In this document: positions 17,525 through 25,889 of the stretch, piece by piece | How the letters are laid out: each line of letters opens with the position of its first letter | Position numbering within the stretch: the stretch's first letter is position 1 | Origin: CAZEAC01 sp964510065 | Lineage (GTDB): Bacteria > Bdellovibrionota_C > UBA2361 > CAIXSY01 | DNA length: 64,000 nucleotides | Direction of reading: 5' to 3' | Assembly: GCA_964510065.1 (NCBI GenBank) | Contig: CAZEAC010000002.1 | Location: forward strand, 1-64,000 | Made by a program: the position numbers and the translations under genes | Notes under the pieces: generated by a model | Database searches by the model: none | The model's input: the letters and a program-made list of their open reading frames with translations, nothing else | Told to the model about the DNA's origin: nothing

Positions 17525-17995
17525 ATGACAAGTTCGCAAAGTTTGCTCGGCAAGAGTCAATTAAGGCCAGAGGGAGCTTTATCCAAGCAGGAGCAGCAGA
17601 GTGTGACCATCCAGCGCGCAATAGACGTTTTGCGTGGTGTAGAAGATGCCGCACTCGGCAAGCCCAGAAAGAGCGAGCGAGATTTTAAGGTACTTTGCGG
17701 TGTTGCAAGGGTTGCCTTGGATGCATTCTCTTCTAGTCTAAGGCAATTCAACGCCGGATTTCCACAAAACGGGACCTATCTCGCTACCGCTGGGCAGTCG
17801 GCGCTCCTACTTCTCAAAACGCCGTATACTCCTAGGGCGCAGGGACCGAAATTACTCGTTGAAATGGTCAATGCGCTTGAGAGTGCATACAAGTGTTTCC
17901 CTTCTATAAAAGGATTTGGGGGAGATTCTGTGGAAGCATTAGCGGAGCTCACGAAAGCCGCAGAGAAGGCTTTGGAAATAGGTAAGATTGCCTAG
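17525..17995 (+). CDS. Unknown helical protein in the repeat-bounded island
   Basis: From the ATG at 17525, preceded by AGAGGAGA, the product has 156 residues. It is soluble and mostly helical with no signal peptide. A Ser/Gln-rich N-terminus is followed by helices rich in Ala, Leu and Lys; Cys appears only twice. I recognise no family. It lies between the rsmH remnant and higA, convergent with the higBA operon. It may be cargo of the island or a chromosomal gene broken up by repeats. Confidence 0.6.
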   Translation: MTSSQSLLGKSQLRPEGALSKQEQQSVTIQRAIDVLRGVEDAALGKPRKSERDFKVLCGVARVALDAFSSSLRQFNAGFPQNGTYLATAGQSALLLLKTPYTPRAQGPKLLVEMVNALESAYKCFPSIKGFGGDSVEALAELTKAAEKALEIGKIA

Positions 17996-18039
17996 CTAAT
18001 TCCCACCTTGTCTTCGTAATGGAGGAGGCATGTAATCTG

Positions 18040-18342
18040 TTATGCCCGTTTACGAACTTCCCGTTCAATAAGATCTCCAGATTCTAACCTTGTAGAATCA
18101 AGATCGTATTCCAACTGAACACCAAGCCAAAAGTCAGCAGAATTCCCAAAGTATGTGGCGAGGCGTAGTGCCGTATCTGCCGAAATTCCTCTTTTGCCTA
18201 AAACGATCTCATTGATTCGTCTTGCAGGAACTCCAAGAGCCAATGCCAATCGATTTTGGCTGAGAGCCATAGGCTTCAAGAACTCTTGATCGAGCACTTC
18301 CCCCGGGTGAATTGGGTTAAGTTTTCTTTTCCTCATATACAC
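18040..18342 (-). CDS. higA: HigA-family antitoxin
   Basis: This 100-residue XRE-type helix-turn-helix protein is the antitoxin of a HigBA pair and normally binds both the toxin and the operon promoter. The family opening NPIHPGEVL is at residues 9-17, and the HTH runs over LSQNRLALALGVPARRINEIVLGKRGIS, followed by ADTALRLATYFGNSADFWLGVQ. The annotated start is GTG at 18342; an ATG two codons in (18336) is as likely. It begins 3 nt after the higB stop, so the two are co-translated. Confidence 0.92.
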   Translation of the reverse strand: MYMRKRKLNPIHPGEVLDQEFLKPMALSQNRLALALGVPARRINEIVLGKRGISADTALRLATYFGNSADFWLGVQLEYDLDSTRLESGDLIEREVRKRA

Positions 18343-18345
18343 GCC

Positions 18346-18627
18346 TCAATGATAATCAACTATTTCAACTCCGAAAGCATGCCCATCTCGCCATTCAAAA
18401 CAAATTCGCCACTGATCGTTAATTCGGATACTCCACTGTCCAATTCTTTTACCTGAAAGCTTCTCAAGTCGATTGGCTGGTGGGATCCTGAGATCAGTCA
18501 CACTAATCGATCGGTGCAGCATTTTTAGTTTTCTCAATGCCACCTGTTGGATACTAGGGGGAAACTTACGAGACGGCTCTAAATTGAAAATGTGTGCAGT
18601 TTCCTTACATCGAAATCCTTTGATCAC
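18346..18627 (-). CDS. higB: HigB-family RelE-like mRNA interferase toxin
   Basis: HigB toxins cleave mRNA on the ribosome. The 93-residue product shows the family order: IKGFRCKETAHIF at the start, SIQQVALRKLKML, then RLEKLSGKRIGQWSIRINDQWRICFEW and the C-terminal GVEIVDYH. Basic and aromatic residues of the active cleft (Lys57, Arg73, Trp74-like positions and the terminal His) are kept, so it looks intact. The start is GTG at 18627. The predicted promoter puts the transcript start within about one base of this codon, suggesting a leaderless message. Confidence 0.9.
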   Translation of the reverse strand: MIKGFRCKETAHIFNLEPSRKFPPSIQQVALRKLKMLHRSISVTDLRIPPANRLEKLSGKRIGQWSIRINDQWRICFEWRDGHAFGVEIVDYH

Positions 18628-18633
18628 ATATCG

Positions 18634-18662
18634 AGTATATAACGCTATGCGTTAAACTGCAA
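18634..18662 (-). promoter_or_regulatory. higBA sigma-70-type promoter with operator in its spacer
   Basis: Reading the minus strand, TTGCAG (18662-18657) and TATACT (18639-18634) are separated by exactly 17 nt. Within the spacer lies the palindrome AACGC-ATA-GCGTT (18641-18653). HigA proteins repress by binding such palindromes over the promoter, so this is the expected autoregulatory operator. Confidence 0.75.
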
Positions 18663-18885
18663 GCGCTAGATGTGGGACGGAATAGCAATGACGTTTCGTA
18701 CCTAACCAGCTGCCTAGACTGACTTTCGATCTGATGCGACACTTTTCATCGAAGCCAGGTGGCCGCCCACCTTATCTGAGGAATTACTTGTGCGCAATTC
18801 ACTAACCGTATTCAGCGCCTCATAGTACTTCTGCGCACGCGGCGGCCTATCACTTTCATAGAGGCCTATGATTTGAGTTCTCAGG
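18663..18885. other. Non-coding gap inside the island
   Basis: No supported gene. A minus-strand frame running in from the repeat encodes a stretch with YYEALNTVSELR that looks faintly protein-like, perhaps another gene scrap, but no family is recognisable. Confidence 0.3.
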
Positions 18886-19116
18886 CTGAGTGAAGAGGCG
18901 TTCCCGCCTTCGCGCATGGCTACAGCGAGGCAAGCCGCTTGCTTGTCCACCGTAGCTCGATAGAGCGAAGGTGGAAGTCTTCTGGCGGAGCGAAGCTCCC
19001 CCTTCGGGCCTTCGTTTCTCAAGTCCCCGTTCGTATTCGTCTCAATCCATGAAATTTACCGATGGCCCCGGAGCTTGTCGTCTCTCGCTTGAGCGAGTAC
19101 TCGCTTCTATTATTTC
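18886..19116 (-). repeat. 230-bp long inverted repeat, right copy
   Basis: This is the inverted partner of 16964-17193. It has the same internal order read backwards: the TCCACC...GGTGGA hairpin at 18946-18975 and the TTGAG-type palindrome near the outer end. Together the copies bound about 2.15 kb. Confidence 0.75.
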
Positions 19117-19303
19117 CCGGTCCTCATTGTGAAGCTTAACATATCGGTAGGAGCTACTCTTCCCTACCGATCGAACTCATTTATAATAGCAGAACTTGTA
19201 AGCACAGTATTTCATCCGCAAAAATGGAGTGGCAATCACCCTCGGACGAGGTGTACTAGATGACACAAGTAAATTCCGCTGGGAGTTAGGCGGGAAGTAG
19301 GGA

Positions 19304-19374
19304 GGAGAGCGCACGTCCCGCAAGCCAAGGTGAGAAATCTCACGTGGCTTGCGTGGTGAAATGATGCGCTCTCC
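19304..19374. repeat. Nested palindrome
   Basis: The outer arms GGAGAGCGCA and TGCGCTCTCC enclose a second stem, CGCAAGCCA-GGTGAGA paired with TCTCAC-TGGCTTGCG, with an AA loop. It lies 26 bp beyond the stop of the small membrane-protein gene and may end that transcript, but no U-tract is seen. Bases 19117-19303 show nothing else. Confidence 0.6.
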
Positions 19375-19400
19375 AAATACCGTCCGGCGATTGTGTCTGC

Positions 19401-19661
19401 TTATACATCAAGCAGGTCACTACTGCCGGGCGGTTGCTTGGGGGCCGACTTGAGGATTCCGGAGAACCCCATCGCGAGGCCCACGATCACCAAGACGCCC
19501 CCAATCCCGAACGCAATCGCGAGAGAGGACGCCGGGATCGCGGTCTGAATTTTGAAGAACCAGACCGCGACTGAGATTACCAGCCCGACGAAACCAAGGG
19601 ACAAGATGCCCCAAGATACCCAGGCGAGGGAAAATCCCTATAGAATACGTATCATTTCCAT
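19401..19661 (-). pseudogene. Small two-helix membrane protein with in-frame amber codon
   Basis: An ATG at 19661 follows a perfect AGGAGGTGAT ribosome site, but its frame meets TAG at codon 8 (19640-19638) and then stays open to 19401. Read through, it gives 86 residues with two hydrophobic helices (about 10-30 and 45-67) and a polar tail ending SSDLLDV. The only later start is TTG at 19604, which has no good ribosome site and would cut into the first helix. Either a recent nonsense mutation, a sequencing error or programmed readthrough explains this. The family is not recognised. Confidence 0.6.
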
Positions 19662-19667
19662 TTCAAT

Positions 19668-19698
19668 CACCTCCTTTCCCCTCAAGGGGAAAGAGGTG
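19668..19698 (-). promoter_or_regulatory. Hairpin sequestering the ribosome binding site
   Basis: On the minus strand CACCTCTTTCCCC, loop TTGA, and GGGGAAAGGAGGTG pair over 13 bp with one bulge. The 3-prime arm is the AGGAGGTG ribosome site of the small membrane-protein gene, so the folded leader would block translation. This is the layout of an RNA thermometer or other translational switch; the trigger is unknown. Confidence 0.65.
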
Positions 19699-19757
19699 AA
19701 AACCTTTGACTGACGCACACTCTCCACGAGAAGTTATGCAAAATTGTCTCCAGAGAG

Positions 19758-19784
19758 CGCGCGGTCTCCGAGGGGATGGTTAGG
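19758..19784. repeat. 27-nt dispersed repeat, copy 2
   Basis: This matches 136-162 at 25 of 27 bases. It lies between the exported unknown at 19804 and the hairpin leader of the small membrane-protein gene. Confidence 0.5.
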
Positions 19785-19803
19785 TGGTTAGACCCCCAAC
19801 CTC

Positions 19804-20664
19804 TTATTGAGGCGGCATCTCTTTGCGCGATATTAGCTCGACAAGATCCTTGGCCAGCGGCGATTTCACCTTGCCCTGAAGTGTCAGCATATTATTTGTA
19901 AAGTACTTCTTCGCCAAATCTGAATTCGCCGCAACGGTATCCGCTATAAATTGCAGATCTACGAGAGTCTCCGCTTGTAAGCTAAAGGGGCTTAGTGGGC
20001 TGGCGGTAGGAGCCGTGTCAGTTAATGGTATCGCTCCACCCCGTGCATAAAGGGTATATAGATTCCCCACAAAGACCTGCTTTTCATAGAGCTCCGCAAA
20101 TAGTGGCGCTGCGATCTCGGCATCGGGCAGCTCGGAGCCATTTACTACCGGAACTAGAAACGCAAGCCAGCTCTTATTTTTTGCTCCCTTAAAAAAGGGG
20201 AGCTGCACTTCATCCGGCTCTCTACTTGGGTCCTGGTCTCCATGCCACAGAGTCGTTACACGGCCCGCGGAGGTGACACCAGCGATAAATATTGTTCCTG
20301 TGGGCACTCGACTATTTCCAGCTCTAATCACCGAATTAATAGCGACCTGCGCCAGCAACTGCTCAGAAAGAAAATATGCAGCCGCATCATCCTCTACCGC
20401 TAGACCAGGCGCACTCGCGCCATCAAGCTTATCTAAGATTTCGCTTCCGAGCTCCTGCTCCTGGATTACTGCTATGGTCACCTTTGGATTATATAATGCC
20501 TCAACCAGCAGCGCCTTCGGCCCTAGATCGTCAAGCTCTCCAACAGTACCCTCTTGCGCCTCGCAGCAGGGCTGCAAGCGCAGCAGCATAATCAATCCAA
20601 GCATCCAAAGTAGACGGCATCTCATAATTAGGATCATAGCTCTATAGCATCGCATCAATAACAC
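19804..20664 (-). CDS. Exported protein of unknown function
   Basis: This 286-residue protein opens with a basic then strongly hydrophobic segment (several possible ATG starts at codons 1, 4, 10 and 14) that looks like a signal peptide ending near CCEAQEG. The mature part alternates short strands and helices and has the segments TGTIFIAGVTSAGRV and SWLAFLVPVVNGSE. No catalytic motif is visible. The first codons overlap the end of the upstream exported protein gene by 10 nt, so they are probably one operon. I recognise no family. Confidence 0.65.
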   Translation of the reverse strand: MLLMRCYRAMILIMRCRLLWMLGLIMLLRLQPCCEAQEGTVGELDDLGPKALLVEALYNPKVTIAVIQEQELGSEILDKLDGASAPGLAVEDDAAAYFLSEQLLAQVAINSVIRAGNSRVPTGTIFIAGVTSAGRVTTLWHGDQDPSREPDEVQLPFFKGAKNKSWLAFLVPVVNGSELPDAEIAAPLFAELYEKQVFVGNLYTLYARGGAIPLTDTAPTASPLSPFSLQAETLVDLQFIADTVAANSDLAKKYFTNNMLTLQGKVKSPLAKDLVELISRKEMPPQ

Positions 20665-22292
20665 GGCTCAGGGGGCATTATAAAATCATCGGTGGCTGGA
20701 TCCCGGTCGATAAAATCTGGGAAACACTCGGAGTGTGCACATTCAACATGAAAGCCCGCGCCACCGAAACGGGTAAGTCCAACCGCGCGCTTCGCGGTAA
20801 CTTCCAACCAGCACGTGTTAGTAAAAAAACCATCCCCGGCCGTTTCGTTTTTTAAATCAGCCTCTTCTGCTGCTTGAATGAGCACCCTCTTTGCCTCTGC
20901 TCTTGCGCGCGCGCAGGCCATCGTATCGGGCATACGCACATTTTTTTCGTAATCGGAGCAGAATTTGAGCGAACTGTTGCCAGAATACTCCCGAGCAAGC
21001 TCAAAAATACTGGACATGCGAGGGCAGGATGAGGGTCTCTTACCTCCCTCTGCCCAGGAAAGTCCATCATCCAAATGCTGACGACAATGAAAGTCCTCTT
21101 CGTCCTCGATCGGTTTTTTGTACTGAAAGTCAGGAACTTTTTTACGGATCTTACAGTTGTGGCGTATTGGGCGCTTATTCGGCACAAGCTCAATACAGCA
21201 GCGGTTTGGACCTCGCGACTCTTTTAAATTTTCGTAGGGCGCATAGTAAGTCTTAAAATCTTTGGCAAACCCGTAGAGTTTGGTCGGGGTCCGTACTTCA
21301 AGCAGTTCGTCATCAATAGCCTTCGCCGCACGGCAGTTACCGGAATCGACATACCCTTTGAACCTGAGATCGTACTTACTCTGCTGAAAGTGAAGATTCG
21401 GAGGTCCTTCCCCCCCATCTGGGGGACTATAATCGCCTATACACATATAATCATTATAATAGGCATAAGGTTTCGAATGTTCTTCAGGAAAGCTAAAAGC
21501 TTCGTCGCGCCCGTACCAGAAAGCACGCTTAAGCGTCCAGTTCGGCGTCGCTGTTCGCCAAAGCATCTTCGAGTCCGTTGGGGTCACACTGGATAAATTA
21601 CGAATCGGAACCGAGTTGCCATGCTTATCAAGCCGAACAATAGGCAAACTATCTGGATCCTGGGCAGTCCAGGTTGCGCGACACTGGCCTGGGATGCCAC
21701 GTAAAGTCCCCTTGAACTGGTCAGACATCACCGTTTTTTCAGTTACTATCCAATCGCCATCGTCAGGTTCAACATCAAGATAGGGTACTGCCGCAGTAAA
21801 CGATGCCGAGCCACAATAACCGCAATTAGTTGGCGTTGCCGTCACTGTCCAGGGGCCACGAACCTCTGCGGGTGATGGGTTTACCGTAAACCAGAATCCA
21901 TTATACCCCTCGGTAAACGCTCCACTCGTTTTCACTATTCCCGGTCCGGAGAATGAAAGAGCTATTTTGCAATATTCCGGACGTGGATTAGGACCGTTTT
22001 CGAGCGAGACAGTGCCACGAAAGGTCCGATCCACTCCGGCTGCTAGCTGCTCAAAGAGAAATGTATTCTCTGCGCAATCACAGCTCTCAAGCCGTCCAAC
22101 CAGCTTGCATGAGGACGGGGCAAGCGGTGTGCTCGTAATATTAGTAACCGTGCTGGTTGTTGAAGAAACCGTGGTGGAAGAAGACGAAGGAGACGCGGGC
22201 CACGCTGGGGAGTTAATAAAAAAAGTAGTCACTCCCGCGATGGCCCAAAAAAAAATTCGCAGGTCTATGTAAAGTAAGGGCCGAACCATCAT
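20655..22292 (-). CDS. Large exported Cys-rich protein of unknown function
   Basis: From the ATG at 22292 (or 22289, better placed after GAGGGG) the product has about 545 residues. It starts with a signal peptide (RIFFWAIAGVTTFFINSPAWPA), then a Ser/Thr-rich linker, then a long mature region with many cysteines, including CDCAEN, CGYCGSA and several well-spaced later ones, consistent with disulfides outside the cytoplasm. Two early segments look Ig-like (FRGTVSLENG, WTVTATPTNC). The open frame continues about 60 codons further upstream without protein-like character. It is probably co-transcribed with the next exported gene. The function is unknown. Confidence 0.7.
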   Translation of the reverse strand: MMVRPLLYIDLRIFFWAIAGVTTFFINSPAWPASPSSSSTTVSSTTSTVTNITSTPLAPSSCKLVGRLESCDCAENTFLFEQLAAGVDRTFRGTVSLENGPNPRPEYCKIALSFSGPGIVKTSGAFTEGYNGFWFTVNPSPAEVRGPWTVTATPTNCGYCGSASFTAAVPYLDVEPDDGDWIVTEKTVMSDQFKGTLRGIPGQCRATWTAQDPDSLPIVRLDKHGNSVPIRNLSSVTPTDSKMLWRTATPNWTLKRAFWYGRDEAFSFPEEHSKPYAYYNDYMCIGDYSPPDGGEGPPNLHFQQSKYDLRFKGYVDSGNCRAAKAIDDELLEVRTPTKLYGFAKDFKTYYAPYENLKESRGPNRCCIELVPNKRPIRHNCKIRKKVPDFQYKKPIEDEEDFHCRQHLDDGLSWAEGGKRPSSCPRMSSIFELAREYSGNSSLKFCSDYEKNVRMPDTMACARARAEAKRVLIQAAEEADLKNETAGDGFFTNTCWLEVTAKRAVGLTRFGGAGFHVECAHSECFPDFIDRDPATDDFIMPPEPCY

Positions 22293-22514
22293 CCCCTCAA
22301 GTGTAACAGGGAAGCACTCTCCGAACAATGAATAAAATCCCCCCCCTCTTCCCCCTTCCTCCTCATTCCCTCTGAAAGCGCGCGCGACAAAATTTCGGAT
22401 TAAGTCGAAGAGCAATTGAAGGAGCGAATGAGAGGTGATGGCTAAGTGCGGAAAGGCTGATGCCTCTCGCACTGACCGCGCATTAATTAATAATTTTGCG
22501 AAAGACTCGGCCTT

Positions 22515-25373
22515 TCAAGCGCGTCCATTCGCCGCTGACTGAACAACAGGGGCCTCGTTCTGCCAAGTGGCCTCCTGGACCGGAGCCAATCCACGTCTTT
22601 CGCAAACTCCGCTTACTGCCTCTATAAGCTGCGCCTGAGTCGGAATCTGCTCAAACTCTCCCTTTTCATCGCCAAGGAGCTGTCGCTGTGCACGCTCTTT
22701 CCGTTTTAAGCTCCAGCCGATAAGGTCATCGACCCTGCAGGCGGAAAGCGATATTATATTAACGCTTCCGCGCTGCCCAATCCGATGAATTCTGTCGACT
22801 GACTGTAGCCAATGCTCTGCGTTCCAGGTCCTCTCCAGATAGACTGCGGTTTGTGCCGCAGTCAGGGTAATGCCTACTCCGCCCGCGGCGGGCACGGCCA
22901 CTAAAATTTTTATGGCGTTACCTTTTTGGAACTCCTCAATGGTTTCCGCGCGCCGAGCTGGAGAAACTTCGCCACTAAAAGGAGCAACTCCATATGCCTT
23001 GTAGCGCTCCTCAAGCTCAGCGATATTTTTCAGGTAGTTTGTCCAAACAACAAGTTTGGACTCTCGTTCAACAACGATTTCCTGCACGATCTGATCGAGC
23101 TCGATAAACTTCGCGGGCTCACCCTTCCAGGTAGGGTCGATAAGCCGCGGATTAGAGGCAACCTGAACTGCACGAAGATACTGCTCCAGCACACTATCAA
23201 TTTCGCGGACAAAAACATGTCCGTTAATCGACGTTACCCGAAGAAGCAGGTCCTTGCGGATCTCTTCGTAGCGCTTTAATTGCTCGCCCTGTAACGAAAC
23301 GTCGCGTACGGAGAAAGTCTTTTCAGGAAGGTCGATGACCTCTTCTTTTCTGCGACGAAGCAGAATCTCGTGTACCCGCGACACCACTTCTTCTCGAGCG
23401 CCAGCTTTATACTCACGAATCGCAAATTCACTGTAGCTATTGCCAAGGTGCGCGATAGTCGGCAACCAGGCGTAATAATCATTACCAAAACGCTCGCCAT
23501 CATCAAGCAGATTTATTTGCGCCCATATGTCAGTGAGATCTTTTGGAGTAGGCGTGCCACTCAAAAGCACACGTCGCTTCGCTAGGGGCGCGAGCACAGC
23601 CATAGCCTGAAAGCTCTTTGACTGCGAGTTCTTGACCCGCTGTGATTCATCGAGACAAAGTACACTGGGCACTCTTCGCAGAATCGCCTCAAGCTCAGGA
23701 AGCGTGTGATCAAGCCTCGCACTTTCATAATTTACTGCGAGTGCATCGAAATGTAGATCTCCTCTTGCAAGTCCACGTAATAACTTTAGACGTTCGCGCT
23801 TTTCGTCAGGAAGCACGAGAAACCTCCGTTTCGGGAGCCATTGCGCGCATTCCCGCGCCCAGTTGCGTACTAATGAGGCCGGACAAATTACCAGTAAAAA
23901 CTGCAGCTCTTCACGTGCGCGCAAGGCTTCGAAATACGCCAATACCGAAAGCGTCTTCCCAAGGCCCATATCATCACCGAGAAATGCTCGTGGCGTCTCA
24001 AGCAGCCAGGATGCCGCAACTCGCTGATGCGGAAAAAGCTTCATTGCTAGCTCAGGCGCAGACCAGGCGCTACTGTCCAAGCTACAATCAGGCAAGGCAA
24101 GGTACTTCGCTCGCTTCAAAAGATACGCCGCGCGGGCTTCGAGATTTCTCCGTAGCGCAATAAATTTCTCACTCGCGGGAATCGCCGACTTTCCCATGCG
24201 AGTAAGATATTCCTCAATGGAATTCACAAAAAAGAGAAGCTTCGATTCAGCACAGCAAAAAAACTGCCGCTCCACGGAAGAGTGATGCGCTTCAGCTTTC
24301 ATCGTTGAAAGCGGAGTTTGTTGCGATTCCGGGAAAAGCTGCTCGCGTATCCCCTTGGAAAGTAAAAGGCCCGCACGAAGATCTCCTTCGCAAATCCAAC
24401 ACGCCGGAAGATCAGTTACCGCAAGCAGCGCTTGTTCGAATCCATGACTCATTTTTTCCCGATATCTTTTCTCGCGTGCATGCAGATGCGAACTCACCGC
24501 ACGAGTCAGATATACGGTTTCACTACATTCAGATGCGCGAGAAAGAAGTGATACCACCTGTTCTTCCGAAAGTACCGAAGCTAGCTTTTTTCGTGATTGA
24601 AACTGCTCAAGGTGAGGAAAAAGCTCTGCGAGATGTTTTGCGCTCGCATGTCGAAGCTCAAAGCGCGGCGAACCATCAACAGCGTCGACGCGGCAGAAAT
24701 CAATAAAAGGAGTCAGAAAGCAGCGTTCTAATTCCTCTGCGTTTCCCGCCCGTCCACCAACTATCTCCGCGCGAAGAGCCGCGCTCTCTTTAAGCGCAGA
24801 TCCAAGATTCTTTTCGACGGCAAAGCCATACTTTTTGTCGCGGAGCGACTTCAGAAGTTCGGTAAAACTAGAAATTGGAATAAAGTAAGCACCTTCTGAT
24901 TTTAGCAGCTGAACCCCTTTGCGTTTTGCCAAAAGCGCCGATACCTTTGATTTATAGCCCGGATGGGCACGAATTGAGGCGCCCTGCTTGGCCGCGCGAA
25001 AGATTAGGTCAAGATCAAGAAGCGCAAGGAGTCGCTCTTCCACTGCAAATGGGTCTTTCCGGTATGCGCCGACTGCCTCTTCGAGAATTTGTCCACGCTG
25101 CATGTCGCTCACATCTAAGAATTCTCTAGTATAGCGCCGTAGATAGCGCTCGGACGGAAATAATGGCGCGGCGTCAATCCGTTCAAGGTGCTTGAGCGGC
25201 ACCGACCATGACCTGTCTTCGGTATGGTAGCGGTAACCGTCGAGAGACTTTATGAATTGGATTCTCTCAGGTGCGTAGTTGAAACGGAGTCGCACCCGCC
25301 CCGACTCAATGAAAACAACCCCTTCCGGCTTGCCATCTGGAAAACGTCTATGAAAAATCTTCTTTTTGGGCAT
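22515..25373 (-). CDS. SNF2-family DNA-dependent ATPase with HARP-like N-terminus
   Basis: This 952-residue protein is a superfamily 2 DNA translocase. Motif I (DDMGLGKT) is near residue 463, motif II (DESQ) near 572, motif III (SGTPT) near 603, and motif VI (RIHRIGQRG) near 859. The N-terminus has FNYAPERIQFIKSLDGYRY then W-VPL, resembling the HARP module by which SMARCAL1 anneals or reverses forked DNA. About 350 residues between it and the motor are unassigned. A role in fork remodelling or repair is inferred; these genes also turn up in phage-defence islands, but no defence partner is next to it here. Confidence 0.88.
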   Translation of the reverse strand: MPKKKIFHRRFPDGKPEGVVFIESGRVRLRFNYAPERIQFIKSLDGYRYHTEDRSWSVPLKHLERIDAAPLFPSERYLRRYTREFLDVSDMQRGQILEEAVGAYRKDPFAVEERLLALLDLDLIFRAAKQGASIRAHPGYKSKVSALLAKRKGVQLLKSEGAYFIPISSFTELLKSLRDKKYGFAVEKNLGSALKESAALRAEIVGGRAGNAEELERCFLTPFIDFCRVDAVDGSPRFELRHASAKHLAELFPHLEQFQSRKKLASVLSEEQVVSLLSRASECSETVYLTRAVSSHLHAREKRYREKMSHGFEQALLAVTDLPACWICEGDLRAGLLLSKGIREQLFPESQQTPLSTMKAEAHHSSVERQFFCCAESKLLFFVNSIEEYLTRMGKSAIPASEKFIALRRNLEARAAYLLKRAKYLALPDCSLDSSAWSAPELAMKLFPHQRVAASWLLETPRAFLGDDMGLGKTLSVLAYFEALRAREELQFLLVICPASLVRNWARECAQWLPKRRFLVLPDEKRERLKLLRGLARGDLHFDALAVNYESARLDHTLPELEAILRRVPSVLCLDESQRVKNSQSKSFQAMAVLAPLAKRRVLLSGTPTPKDLTDIWAQINLLDDGERFGNDYYAWLPTIAHLGNSYSEFAIREYKAGAREEVVSRVHEILLRRRKEEVIDLPEKTFSVRDVSLQGEQLKRYEEIRKDLLLRVTSINGHVFVREIDSVLEQYLRAVQVASNPRLIDPTWKGEPAKFIELDQIVQEIVVERESKLVVWTNYLKNIAELEERYKAYGVAPFSGEVSPARRAETIEEFQKGNAIKILVAVPAAGGVGITLTAAQTAVYLERTWNAEHWLQSVDRIHRIGQRGSVNIISLSACRVDDLIGWSLKRKERAQRQLLGDEKGEFEQIPTQAQLIEAVSGVCERRGLAPVQEATWQNEAPVVQSAANGRA

Positions 25374-25415
25374 GGCGTTGTAGAGTTATAACGCGAAGCA
25401 ACGCAGAGTCGCCAT

Positions 25416-25449
25416 AAAAAAAAGAGCACAAGGATTGCTCCTTGTGCCC
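25416..25449 (-). terminator. Strong Rho-independent terminator
   Basis: On the minus strand GGCACAAGGA, loop GCAA and TCCTTGTGCTC form a stem of about 10 bp followed by eight T. It lies between the 53-residue gene and the SNF2 gene, so the small gene is transcribed on its own. Confidence 0.88.
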
Positions 25450-25484
25450 TGAGACAAAAGTGTGTGTGCGATTCGGAAATCTAA

Positions 25485-25646
25485 TTATTTGCCGCTCTTT
25501 TTAAGCTGCTCAAGCACCTGGTCTATTAATGCGACCATATTCGGTGTGGCACCTTCGGGCTTCTTACCGCAAGTGCAGTGTAGTAGCGCAAGGTCACGCT
25601 TCACGTTATTTAATGCTTCTTGGATCTTTTCAACGACGGTTGGCAT
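25485..25646 (-). CDS. 53-residue soluble protein with a CxC motif
   Basis: An ATG at 25646, with GGAG 7 nt upstream, opens a 53-codon frame closed just before a strong terminator. The product is amphipathic and helical (EKIQEALNNVKRDLALL), then HCTCGKKPEG, then a second helix (MVALIDQVLEQLKK). The HCTCGKK cluster could bind a metal. A clean ribosome site and a dedicated terminator argue for a real, separately expressed gene. I do not recognise the family. Confidence 0.72.
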   Translation of the reverse strand: MPTVVEKIQEALNNVKRDLALLHCTCGKKPEGATPNMVALIDQVLEQLKKSGK

Positions 25647-25889
25647 AGCGAACTCCGTTTCAAATGACTTAGAATAAACTCCTCAAACCCTTCGAGGATG
25701 TAGAAGCTTTCGTCGAACCACCGCAAAGACTTGCTGTTTGGGAGCTAAAAACAGCGCTTCATCTGGTATTTCTATGTGTCGTGGCGCAAGTAGCTGAATT
25801 TACAAGGCCTCCTCTTTGTTCTTAAAAAAAACCGAGGCAATTACCGGAGTCTATTCAAGCACTCCGGGCTTTCCGACGACGGCTTCTTC
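25647..25889. other. Intergenic region
   Basis: This gap holds divergent promoters for the 53-residue gene and the beta-helix protein. An A-rich tract lies near 25825. No further structure was seen. Confidence 0.3.

Noticed and set aside
18714..19022. 102-codon minus-strand frame
   Set aside because: Most of it is the 230-bp repeat read as protein; only a short tail looks faintly coding.
19420..19614. Alternative ATG frame over the small membrane protein
   Set aside because: Its product is Arg-rich and low in helix pattern, whereas the annotated frame gives two clear membrane helices and a strong ribosome site.
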